A stretch of DNA of 64,000 bases from Arthrobacter sp. StoSoilB20 (lineage in GTDB: Bacteria; Actinomycetota; Actinomycetes; Actinomycetales; Micrococcaceae): NCBI RefSeq assembly GCF_019977295.1, contig NZ_AP024651.1:2480001-2544000 (forward strand), written 5' to 3'. Position 1 is the stretch's first letter, and every line of letters starts with the position of its first letter. Both the position numbers and the translations under genes were made by a program. Shown one piece after another: positions 26,385 to 33,866 of the stretch. The notes beneath the pieces are model-generated. The model did no database searches and had not been told where the DNA came from. It saw only the letters and a program-made list of their open reading frames with translations.

Positions 26385-27887
26385 TTGGATCTGTTGTTAC
26401 ATGCTGATGATATTCACGCGTCGTACGATCAACGCCGCATCCTCAAAGGTGTTGGCCTTTCAGTGCATCGCGGCGAGATCCTGGGGCTGATTGGAACCAA
26501 CGGCGCAGGTAAGACCACGCTCATGGGCGTCCTGGCAGGATCCCTCAAACATGACCAGGGACGGATCACGCTTGCCGAAGAGAAGTACGCGCCGGATTCG
26601 ATCGCAGAGGCACAGGCCTGCGGAGTAGGGCTTATTCCCCAAAACTTCCACATAGATCCGGACCTGACCATCACGGAGGCCATTTTCCGAGGGACCTTCC
26701 AATCGGGTCGGCCGCATGGCGAACTCCGCGGCCAAGCCGCCAAGCTGATCCGGGATATCGGGATCACCCTGGACCCTGATGCGAAGGTCGGCACACTGAT
26801 ACGGGCAGAGCAAGCCTTGGTGGAAGTCCTCCGCATGGTTGCCGAGGAAGCCCAGTTGGTCATCATGGACGAGGCAGCCGCGTCCCTTCCGGACCACGAC
26901 GTCGCAGTCCTGCACCAGGTTCTGAGGATGCTGACAAGGCAGGGCCGGGCGATCATCTACATCACCCATCGCCTGGACGAAGTCCGCTCCATTGCCCATC
27001 GCATCGCGATCCTCCGCGACGGCAGAGTTCACAAGATCGTGGAAGCCAGCAAAACCGACGTCGACGAACTTGCCTTCCTCCTACTGCAGCAGGAACTCGA
27101 GCGGATTGCCCGGCCTACAGGTCCGGCCGCCGGGGAAGAAGCCCTGCGGATCTCAAACCTCGGTGTGGGGGAGAACGTCCGTGATGTGAGCTTCAACGTG
27201 GTCAAGGGTGAAATTTTCGGCCTCGTGGGAACCCACAGATCCGGTGTCTTCCAACTCACGGAGGCACTGGCCGGGATCCACCCCTGCACCTCGGGGACGA
27301 TCCACGTGAACGGAAACCAGGTCCAGATCCGCGGGCTCCAGGATGCACGGCGGCTGAAGATCGGCTATTCGCCGGACACGGCCGACTCCTTCGCTTCAGG
27401 GACCAGCATCGCCGATGGGCTGTATCAGGGCGGAGCCCCGGGTGCTGCAAGTCTCCAGGATGAAATCACCCACCTACGTGGCGTGGCTGACGTGGTGCAC
27501 CGCATGCGCATCAACACCACCAACATCCAAGGTGCCCTCACTACCCTTTCTGGAGGCGACCGCCAGAAAGTGGAGCTTGCCCGATGGATCTCCACCGATT
27601 GCGATGTCCTGATCCTCAGCCATCCCAGCCGCGGGATCGACATCGGTGCCAAGGAAATCGTGTACAAGATGCTGACCCAGCTCAGCCAAACCGGGGTTGC
27701 CATCATCCTCCTGTCCTCGGACCTGTCCGAGATGGTCAACTGGTGCCATCGGATTGGCGTCATGCGGGACGGGGAGCTTGTCACCATTGAGGCCAACGCC
27801 AACACCAACGAGGATGTCCTGGTGCACCACATGCTGGGCGTCAAGTTCGAATCGGGCGGCCGCGAGGCACGAAGGGTGAAAGTCTGA
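26385..27887 (+). CDS. orphan two-domain ABC ATPase, sugar-importer (RbsA/MglA) type
   Basis: 500 residues. Seen: domain 1 has Walker A GTNGAGKTT and Walker B LVIMDEAAASL but its signature is degenerate (LIRAEQALVEV); domain 2 has an intact signature LSGGDRQKVELA but degenerate Walker A (GTHRSGVFQL) and Walker B (LILSHPSRGIDIG, lacking the Asp-Glu pair). Thus only one composite ATP site, domain 1 Walker motifs with domain 2 signature, looks complete. The RbsA family always works with a permease and a binding protein; neither is nearby. TTG at 26385 is chosen for the AGGAG five nt upstream. Converges on the roadblock gene. Could be a transport ATPase with a distant permease or a repurposed ATPase. 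Confidence 0.85.
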   Translation: MDLLLHADDIHASYDQRRILKGVGLSVHRGEILGLIGTNGAGKTTLMGVLAGSLKHDQGRITLAEEKYAPDSIAEAQACGVGLIPQNFHIDPDLTITEAIFRGTFQSGRPHGELRGQAAKLIRDIGITLDPDAKVGTLIRAEQALVEVLRMVAEEAQLVIMDEAAASLPDHDVAVLHQVLRMLTRQGRAIIYITHRLDEVRSIAHRIAILRDGRVHKIVEASKTDVDELAFLLLQQELERIARPTGPAAGEEALRISNLGVGENVRDVSFNVVKGEIFGLVGTHRSGVFQLTEALAGIHPCTSGTIHVNGNQVQIRGLQDARRLKIGYSPDTADSFASGTSIADGLYQGGAPGAASLQDEITHLRGVADVVHRMRINTTNIQGALTTLSGGDRQKVELARWISTDCDVLILSHPSRGIDIGAKEIVYKMLTQLSQTGVAIILLSSDLSEMVNWCHRIGVMRDGELVTIEANANTNEDVLVHHMLGVKFESGGREARRVKV

Positions 27888-27912
27888 GGAGTCCGGCAAA
27901 TTGGACGAAGAA

Positions 27913-27939
27913 GGGCGGCCGCGATGATCGCGGCCGCCC
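27913..27939. terminator. bidirectional hairpin between convergent genes
   Basis: GGGCGGCCGCGAT and ATCGCGGCCGCCC are exact inverted repeats around one base (at least 11 bp stem with a 5-nt loop). Mild T-rich sequence follows on the minus strand. It separates the ABC ATPase and roadblock genes. Confidence 0.75.
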
Positions 27940-27960
27940 CTCACTGTTAACACCTGGAGA

Positions 27961-28329
27961 TCAGATGGCGACAGCCTTGGCGATGTTATTGAGCTTGTGG
28001 CGTGCCAGCGCCAGGTTCGCATAGGTCCGGTCCAGCACCAGATAAACGAAAAGTCCCTTGGACCCCGCCGAATTCAGGACGTTGATCAAGTGGTATTGCG
28101 TATCCAGGGTGATCAGCACGTCCTCAATGTTGCTGTCCAGGCCGAGGTCGGCCATGGTCCGCAATTTGGAGCTGACGACGTTCGAGTTGCCGGCTGCGGC
28201 AACTCCCAGGTCGAAACCCGGGTTTCCGCCCTGCGCCAGCGCCATTCCACTGGTGTAGTCAACAATGGCTGCACCCGTAGCACCTTCGATGGACAGCAGT
28301 TGCTTGGTAGCTTCGTCAAGTGAGCTCAT
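27961..28329 (-). CDS. roadblock/LC7-like domain protein
   Basis: 122 residues. Seen: DEATKQLLSIEGATGAAIV, DYTSGMALAQGG, and alternating strands and helices (DVLITLDTQYHLINVL, KGLFVYLVLDR) in the order of a roadblock/LC7 fold; such proteins in bacteria often regulate small GTPases (MglB-like). No GTPase is encoded nearby. ATG 28329 has AGGAAG upstream. The frame remains open to a GTG at 28557, which would add 76 residues; that extension is unlike the family. Confidence 0.72.
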   Translation of the reverse strand: MSSLDEATKQLLSIEGATGAAIVDYTSGMALAQGGNPGFDLGVAAAGNSNVVSSKLRTMADLGLDSNIEDVLITLDTQYHLINVLNSAGSKGLFVYLVLDRTYANLALARHKLNNIAKAVAI

Positions 28330-28855
28330 AATCAGTTCTTCCTGTTCTGTAGTGCCATCACTGGCGGCCATGAAATAAACCGACGGAATTTCCTGGCCAG
28401 GAGCTATCGCAGGGCCCGGTTCCCATTGGTTGGGAGCCATTCCCGTTGCCACCGCATCAGGGTGACGCTCACGGATGATCTCGTGGAGGGGTGTTGGCAG
28501 GGATTCAAATTCCTCGCTGCGTTTCCACCATTTCCACGTACGCTCCGAACGGTTCACTTACCGACCCTGCTCTTCCGTCATTCAGGACTGCCGCATGTTC
28601 ACGGATTTCCATGTCGAGCTTTTACTTTACACAGTATTTGCCCGAGAAATGGCAGGACTATTCAGTTCCGGAAGGAACTCCGCCAATGAATGGGCTTTTA
28701 ATGACGATTTGATAAATAGTCGGAATAATAGCGTCACGAAATAGGCATTGTTGTTTCGCATCAGGAACTCAAGACAGATACCCTGGGCACACCAAAGGCA
28801 CCCGCGGCCGTAAGCGGGTTGGCCGGCATTCAAACCGGCTCAGTGAGAGCGGGTG
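28330..28855. other. AT-rich intergenic region upstream of the roadblock gene
   Basis: 526 bp between the roadblock start and the serB stop. The stretch 28560-28760 is clearly more AT-rich than the surroundings, and no ORF in it looks coding. 28330-28557 is open in frame with the roadblock gene. Near serB, small inverted repeats (GCCGG/CCGGC around 28821-28840 and CCCGC/GCGGG around 28801-28818) could end the serB transcript. Probably holds the roadblock promoter and upstream control sequences. Confidence 0.6.
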
Positions 28856-29749
28856 TCAGACGTTGGCGATGTGCCGGACGGCGTCGAGATAGGGCATGTT
28901 GATGGCAGCGTCCGCTACTGCCCGAACAGCAGGCTTGGCATTGAAAGCGATTCCGATCCCTGCCGCACTGAGCATGTCCAGGTCATTGGCGCCGTCACCC
29001 ACTGCGATGGTGTGCTCGAGGCTGATTCCTTCGGCAGCTGCCCACTCACGCAGGTACTTCTCCTTGGCTGCCCGGTCAATCACAGCGCCAAGCACCTTGC
29101 CGGTCAACACGCCGTCGACGATTTCAAGCTCGTTGGCGATCCAGTGGTCCAGCCCGAGTTCCTCGGCAATGGGACGAAGGATCTGGTTGAATCCGCCGGA
29201 CACCACCGCCACAACGTGCCCGGCATCCTTGAAGGCAGCCACGAGCTCTGCAGCGCCAAGGCTGAGGCGCACCTCCTGGCGGACAGACTCGACGACGTCC
29301 ATGGGCAGCCCGGCGAGCACGGCGACGCGGGCGTGGAGGCTCTGGGCAAAGTCCAGCTCGCCTCGCATGGCGGCCTCGGTCACTGCGGCCACTTCCTCCC
29401 GTTTACCGGCATGCGCGGCCAACAGTTCAATGACTTCCTGCTGGATCAGCGTCGAATCCACATCCATGATCAGGAGCTTCCGGGAAGCCTGGCGCAGTTC
29501 TTCAGGAACAATCGCAGTATCAATGCCGGCGCTGGCTGCCGCAGCAACGTTCCGGCGAACGCCGGCAAGATCCACCAAGGCCTCCGAGCCCGAAGCGAGG
29601 CCTGCCGTTACGACACTGAAGCGGTGGTCCCCACTATGTGATTCCGATGACACTGCGGCGCCGGCGTCGGCAAGTACCTTCCGAAGGTTCACAAGGGATT
29701 CGAGGGACAAATGCACGCCATAGCTGACCGCAGCCAAGTTCGAAGTCAT
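28856..29749 (-). CDS. serB: phosphoserine phosphatase SerB
   Basis: 297 residues. Converts O-phosphoserine to serine. Seen: the HAD nucleophile motif IMDVDSTLIQQEVIELLA, motif II in VVAVVSGGFNQIL, motif III Lys and motif IV AVGDGANDLDML; the N-terminal about 85 residues resemble the short ACT-like region of bacterial SerB. ATG 29749 is supported by TAGGAT 7 nt upstream (leaderless pattern). Stands alone, divergent from the ABC gene. Confidence 0.94.
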   Translation of the reverse strand: MTSNLAAVSYGVHLSLESLVNLRKVLADAGAAVSSESHSGDHRFSVVTAGLASGSEALVDLAGVRRNVAAAASAGIDTAIVPEELRQASRKLLIMDVDSTLIQQEVIELLAAHAGKREEVAAVTEAAMRGELDFAQSLHARVAVLAGLPMDVVESVRQEVRLSLGAAELVAAFKDAGHVVAVVSGGFNQILRPIAEELGLDHWIANELEIVDGVLTGKVLGAVIDRAAKEKYLREWAAAEGISLEHTIAVGDGANDLDMLSAAGIGIAFNAKPAVRAVADAAINMPYLDAVRHIANV

Positions 29750-29756
29750 GGCCTCA

Positions 29757-29762
29757 ATCCTA
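29757..29762 (-). promoter_or_regulatory. -10 box for leaderless serB transcript
   Basis: TAGGAT on the minus strand, 7 nt before the serB ATG. Confidence 0.45.
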
Positions 29763-29845
29763 CTGAGCACAGCACAACCACTCGAATTCGTTTCGGCCGG
29801 TAACACAGAAGGACGACCGGTTATCAGTCATATGGTTTTTTGTCC

Positions 29846-29851
29846 TAGTGT
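29846..29851 (+). promoter_or_regulatory. -10-like box upstream of ABC ATPase gene
   Basis: TAGTGT ends 8 nt before the ATG at 29860; no Shine-Dalgarno seen. Weaker than the other leaderless candidates. Confidence 0.35.
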
Positions 29852-29859
29852 CTACTGCT

Positions 29860-30657
29860 ATGAGTGATGTTCTGGAATTGGCTTCCGTCAGCGTTGTCCG
29901 AGGCAAGAAGACCCTGCTGGACAAGGTTGACTGGCAGGTCAACGAAGGGGAACGCTGGGTCATCCTGGGACCGAATGGCGCCGGAAAGACCACGCTTCTC
30001 CAGATAGCCGCAGCCCGGCTCCACCCCAGCAGCGGAAAGGCCGGGATCCTGGATGAGGTCCTGGGTCGTGTTGATGTTTTCGAACTGCGCCCCCGCATCG
30101 GGTTGTCTTCGGCAGCACTTGCGACCCAGATCCCCGAGCATGAGAACGTCCTCAACGTGGTGGTCACCGCCGCCTACGGCGTGACCGGACGCTGGCGCGA
30201 GGGTTACGAGCGCGACGACGAGCGGCGCGCCTTTGGCTTGCTGAACGACTGGGGGATGGGCCCGCTGCTTAACCGGACCTTTGCCACCTTGTCCGAGGGC
30301 GAGCGAAAGCGTGTGCAGATTGCCCGCGCCCTCATGACAGACCCCGAACTACTGCTTTTGGATGAACCGGCCGCGGGCCTGGATCTGGGCGGCCGGGAGG
30401 AACTGGTGCACAAGCTTGGTGAGCTGGCCAGCGACGAAGCGGCTCCCGCGATGGTCCTGGTGACCCACCACCTTGAGGAAGTGCCCCCGGGATTCACCCA
30501 TGCCATGCTGCTCCGCGAAGGCGGCGTGGTGGCCGCTGGTCCCATCAAGGAAGTTCTCACGGACGAACACCTCAGCGAGACCTTCGGCCTGCCGCTGGAC
30601 GTTTCAGAAAACGCGGGACGCTACACCGCCACTGCCCGCCGCTTGCCGACCCGATAG
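29860..30657 (+). CDS. ABC transporter ATP-binding protein, single-domain, no partner permease
   Basis: 265 residues. Seen: Walker A GPNGAGKTT, signature LSEGERKRVQIARAL (LSEGE instead of LSGGE), Walker B LLLLDEPAAGLDL, switch VTHHLEEVPPGFTHAML. The PPGFTH ending is typical of a cytosolic-looking ABC group with few known partners (YlmA/ModF-like). The next gene encodes a TauE/SafE permease, which normally needs no ATPase, so linkage does not prove a joint transporter. The ATG at 29860 is chosen over the in-frame GTG at 29848 because of the -10 position. Confidence 0.85.
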   Translation: MSDVLELASVSVVRGKKTLLDKVDWQVNEGERWVILGPNGAGKTTLLQIAAARLHPSSGKAGILDEVLGRVDVFELRPRIGLSSAALATQIPEHENVLNVVVTAAYGVTGRWREGYERDDERRAFGLLNDWGMGPLLNRTFATLSEGERKRVQIARALMTDPELLLLDEPAAGLDLGGREELVHKLGELASDEAAPAMVLVTHHLEEVPPGFTHAMLLREGGVVAAGPIKEVLTDEHLSETFGLPLDVSENAGRYTATARRLPTR

Positions 30658-30663
30658 TCATCA

Positions 30664-31449
30664 ATGGAAATCCTTAGCAGCATCCTGGTCTTTTTCGCGG
30701 GCTTGTGGGCCGGCACCATCAACGCGGTGGTCGGTTCCGGCACACTGGTGACTTTTCCTGTCCTCATTGCCATTGGCATCACACCCGTGGTGGCGTCCAT
30801 GAGCAATGCCATGGGCCTTGTAGCCGGCACAGCGGCGGGCGCCTGGGGTTACCGCCGCGAGTTGGCCGGCAGGGGACGGCAGCTGATGAAGTTGCTGCCG
30901 GCCTCGCTGCTGGGCGGCATCACCGGCGCGTGGCTCCTGCTGCACCTACCGGAGAAGGTCTTCCACTACGTTGCTCCCGTCCTGTTGGTCATGGCCCTGT
31001 TGATGGTGCTGTTCCAGCCCAAACTGCAGGCCTGGGTCCGCAGCCGGGAGCAAAACCCGGAACATGCCATCCGGGATCGCAGCCATGGAATCCTCTTGGT
31101 TGTGCTCGTCTATCTTGCCGGCGTCTACGGTGGCTACTTTGTGGCGGCACAAGGGATTTTGCTGGTAGGCATCCTTGGCGTGTTCCTGAGCGGAACAATG
31201 CAAAATGCCAACGCCATGAAGAACATCCTGGTGCTCGGCGTAAATATGGTGGCAGCAATCTCCTACCTGATCTTTGCTTTCGACCGCATCGAGTGGCTGG
31301 TGGTTCTCCTCATTGCCGTGAGCTCCACCATCGGCGGTTTGGTAGGTTCAAAAGTTGGCCGGAAGTTGTCCCCGCGCGTCCTCCGGGCCGTCATCTTCAC
31401 CCTTGGCATCGTGGCCCTTGGCTTCATGATCGCCAACCTGATGAAATAA
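30664..31449 (+). CDS. TauE/SafE family sulfite/organosulfonate exporter
   Basis: 261-residue membrane protein with about eight hydrophobic segments. Seen: the duplicated family motif, FAGLWAGTINAVVGSGTLV at the N terminus and YLAGVYGGYFVAAQGILL in the middle. TauE/SafE proteins move sulfite, sulfoacetate or related anions; the substrate here is not determined. Follows the ABC gene by 6 nt and precedes the methyltransferase by 7 nt, forming one transcription unit. Confidence 0.9.
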   Translation: MEILSSILVFFAGLWAGTINAVVGSGTLVTFPVLIAIGITPVVASMSNAMGLVAGTAAGAWGYRRELAGRGRQLMKLLPASLLGGITGAWLLLHLPEKVFHYVAPVLLVMALLMVLFQPKLQAWVRSREQNPEHAIRDRSHGILLVVLVYLAGVYGGYFVAAQGILLVGILGVFLSGTMQNANAMKNILVLGVNMVAAISYLIFAFDRIEWLVVLLIAVSSTIGGLVGSKVGRKLSPRVLRAVIFTLGIVALGFMIANLMK

Positions 31450-31456
31450 CCGCCCG

Positions 31457-32266
31457 GTGGCTTTCCACTATCTTGAGTCCGCGGATGATCCACGCGTGAC
31501 GGACTACACCACTCTTACTGATGTGCACCTTCGGAAGCTTCGTGAGCCTGAAGAAGGCATGTACATCGCCGAGTCTTCGAGAGTTTTACGCAGGGCACTG
31601 GCCGCCGGACACCAGCCCCGATCCTTTTTCCTGGCAGAAAAGTGGCTGGAAGACCTCCAGGACGTTTTCCAGGCATATCCGGACGTTCCGGTGTTCATCG
31701 GCAAGGCGTCCCTGCTGGAAGAAATCACCGGTTTCCACCTGCACCGTGGTGCCATGGCAGCAATGCAACGGCCGGCCCCTGTTCCACTGGAGACACTGCT
31801 GGCCAGCGCCCGGCGCGTCGCTGTCCTCGAAGACATCGTTGACCACACCAATGTGGGGGCAATTTTCCGGTCCGCCGCAGCACTGGGGGTGGACGCTGTC
31901 CTGGTGTCCCCACGGTGTGGAGATCCCTTGTACAGGCGCAGTGTCAGGGTCAGCATGGGCACGGTCTTCCAAGTTCCCTGGGCCAGGCTGGAAAGCTGGC
32001 CGGATGACCTGTTCCGCCTCAAGGAGCAGGGCTTCACCATTGCCGCAATGGAACTGACTGATGATGCGTTGGATCTGGACGACCTGGCCTCAAGGGAGTA
32101 CCCCAAACTGGCTTTGGTGCTTGGCACGGAGGGCCCCGGCATGAGCCAGGACACCCTGGATGCTGCAGACCTGGCAGTCAAAATCCCCATGCGCGCGGGC
32201 GTTGACTCACTCAACGTTGCTGCCGCCTCGGCAGTGGCTTTTTGGGAACTCCGTCCGCGCGACTGA
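31457..32266 (+). CDS. TrmH/SpoU family RNA 2'-O-methyltransferase
   Basis: 269 residues with an N-terminal substrate-binding domain and a C-terminal SPOUT domain. Seen: motif 1 HTNVGAIFRSAAALG, motif 2 LVLGTEGPGM and motif 3 IPMRAGVDSLNVAAASA, which form the trefoil-knot SAM site. It methylates a ribose in rRNA or tRNA; the target cannot be told from sequence alone. GTG start. Confidence 0.92.
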   Translation: MAFHYLESADDPRVTDYTTLTDVHLRKLREPEEGMYIAESSRVLRRALAAGHQPRSFFLAEKWLEDLQDVFQAYPDVPVFIGKASLLEEITGFHLHRGAMAAMQRPAPVPLETLLASARRVAVLEDIVDHTNVGAIFRSAAALGVDAVLVSPRCGDPLYRRSVRVSMGTVFQVPWARLESWPDDLFRLKEQGFTIAAMELTDDALDLDDLASREYPKLALVLGTEGPGMSQDTLDAADLAVKIPMRAGVDSLNVAAASAVAFWELRPRD

Positions 32267-32296
32267 CAGCGGTTCGTCCGGCCGTGCGGTTTCCGC

Positions 32297-32302
32297 TATG
32301 AT
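32297..32302 (+). promoter_or_regulatory. candidate rpmE2 promoter -10
   Basis: TATGAT, one base from consensus. It would start a leader of about 100 nt that contains the hairpin at 32368-32389. No clear -35. Confidence 0.4.
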
Positions 32303-32367
32303 TGGTTGTTGGCCCGGCAGCTGGAATGTCCGCATTGCAGCAACCAGACCACCTCCATTCATACCTG

Positions 32368-32389
32368 GCAGCTGGCAAAATCCAGCTGC
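32368..32389 (+). promoter_or_regulatory. hairpin in the rpmE2 leader
   Basis: GCAGCTGG and CCAGCTGC form a perfect 8-bp stem with a 6-nt loop CAAAAT, 19 nt before the rpmE2 ATG and just before the AAAAGG ribosome binding site. Placement suits translational control of a ribosomal protein gene; no known leader family was recognised. Confidence 0.5.
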
Positions 32390-32408
32390 GTGAACAAAAG
32401 GTCCCATT

Positions 32409-32666
32409 ATGAAGTCTGATATCCACCCGAAGTACGAAGCAGTTGTTTTCAACGACCTGGCTTCCGGTACGCAGTTCCTGACCAAGTCCACCGTGTCTTC
32501 CTCGAAGACCATCGAGTGGGAAGACGGAAACACCTACCCGGTTATCGACGTCGAAATCTCGTCGGAGTCCCACCCGTTCTACACGGGCAAGCAGCGCATC
32601 ATGGACTCCGCTGGCCGCGTCGAGCGCTTCAACGCCCGCTTCAAGGGCTTCGGCGGCAAGAAGTAA
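32409..32666 (+). CDS. rpmE2: 50S ribosomal protein L31 type B
   Basis: 85 residues. Seen: [62 protein letters not shown]. The C-x-x-C zinc ligands of the type A form are absent, so this is the zinc-free type B, which in many bacteria is induced on zinc starvation. No recognisable Zur box in the 142 bp upstream. Single gene with its own terminator. Confidence 0.96.
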   Translation: MKSDIHPKYEAVVFNDLASGTQFLTKSTVSSSKTIEWEDGNTYPVIDVEISSESHPFYTGKQRIMDSAGRVERFNARFKGFGGKK

Positions 32667-32692
32667 CCCACTTCACCCCAAGGCTTTTCACA

Positions 32693-32736
32693 GCCCGCAT
32701 TGCTGGATTCTTCGGCAATGCGGGCTTTTGCGTTTT
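32693..32736 (+). terminator. intrinsic terminator of rpmE2
   Basis: GCCCGCATTGC (32693-32703) pairs with GCAATGCGGGC (32715-32725), perfect 11-bp stem, 11-nt loop, then TTTTGCGTTTT. It ends 18 nt before the next gene's ATG. Confidence 0.92.
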
Positions 32737-32753
32737 CCGGCAAGATGGACACC

Positions 32754-33854
32754 ATGACTCCCAGCCCTGATCAGCACCCAGCCATCAACGACGCCGACAC
32801 CCGCCTTCACGGCGAATACAAGGTTCCCGGGGGCAAACTGGTGGTGGTTGACCTGGACGTGAGCGAAGGGAAATTCACCAACGTCTCCCTCAGCGGCGAC
32901 TTCTTCCTGGAACCGGACGAGGCATTGGAGGACATCAACACGGCACTGACCGGTCTTCCGGACAGCTCGACGGCCGCAGACATTGCCGCAGCGGTCACCG
33001 CGGGGCTGCCCGGGGACGCAGTACTGTTCGGCTTTTCTGCAGAAGCCGTGGCTATCACCGTCCGGCGGGCACTGTCCAAAGCCACCAGCTGGGGAGACCA
33101 CCAATGGGAAGTCATCCCGCCCTCCGTGCTGCCCACCCAGGTAAACGTCGCACTGGATGAGGTCCTCACCGAGGAAGTGGGTGCGGGGCTGCGCAATCCC
33201 ACGCTGCGCTTCTGGGATTGGGAAGAGCCGTCGGTGGTCATTGGCAGCTTCCAGTCAGTGCGTAATGAGGTGGACCCTGAAGGGGTTTCCCGGTACGGCA
33301 TCAACGTGGTCCGGCGCATCAGCGGCGGCGGCGCCATGTTCATGGAAGCCGGCAACTGCATCACCTACTCGCTCTACCTGCCACAGACACTGGTGGACGG
33401 CATCAGTTTTGCCGATTCCTACGCTTTCCTGGACGCTTGGGTGATGGCGGCCCTGGAGAAATTGGGGATCGCCGCTTTCTACGTTCCCCTCAATGACATC
33501 GCCACCGATCAAGGAAAGATCGGGGGCGCTGCACAAAAGCGCCTCGCGAACGGGGGCATGTTGCATCACGTCACCATGAGCTACGACATCGATGCAGACA
33601 AGATGGTGGAAGTCCTGCGTATCGGCAAGGAAAAACTCTCCGACAAGGGCACGCGCAGCGCCAAGAAGCGCGTTGATCCGTTACGACGCCAAACGGGGCT
33701 TGCCCGGGCAGCCATCCTTGAAGCCATGCAGGAGGTATTCATGGAACGGTATGGCGCCCTCGAGTCCCGCCTCACCGAGGCTGAGCTCGGTGAGGCGAAG
33801 AACCGCGTGGAGGCGAAGTTCGGAACCGAAGAGTGGTTGAACCGGGTTCCGTAG
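32754..33854 (+). CDS. lipoate/biotin protein ligase family protein with N-terminal accessory domain
   Basis: 366 residues. Seen: an N-terminal region of about 90 residues (LHGEYKVPGGKLVVVDLDV, FFLEPDEALEDINTAL) like the lipoate ligase accessory domain, followed by the biotin/lipoyl A/B ligase catalytic domain with WEEPSVVIGSFQ, INVVRRISGGGAMF and the Lys motif GKIGGAAQKR. In E. coli LplA the accessory domain is C-terminal; here the order is reversed. Predicted to attach lipoate (or octanoate) to carrier domains. ATG 32754 or 32745; no strong Shine-Dalgarno, and CAAGAT 7 nt upstream may be a -10 box. Confidence 0.85.
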   Translation: MTPSPDQHPAINDADTRLHGEYKVPGGKLVVVDLDVSEGKFTNVSLSGDFFLEPDEALEDINTALTGLPDSSTAADIAAAVTAGLPGDAVLFGFSAEAVAITVRRALSKATSWGDHQWEVIPPSVLPTQVNVALDEVLTEEVGAGLRNPTLRFWDWEEPSVVIGSFQSVRNEVDPEGVSRYGINVVRRISGGGAMFMEAGNCITYSLYLPQTLVDGISFADSYAFLDAWVMAALEKLGIAAFYVPLNDIATDQGKIGGAAQKRLANGGMLHHVTMSYDIDADKMVEVLRIGKEKLSDKGTRSAKKRVDPLRRQTGLARAAILEAMQEVFMERYGALESRLTEAELGEAKNRVEAKFGTEEWLNRVP

Positions 33855-33866
33855 CTGCCGGCAGGC

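Noticed and set aside
28627..28833. 68-codon minus-strand open frame between serB and the roadblock gene
   Set aside because: No ribosome binding site and no protein-like pattern; lies in an AT-rich stretch.
32267..32408. Zur operator upstream of rpmE2
   Set aside because: I expected one for a zinc-free L31, but no AT-rich Zur-like palindrome is visible.
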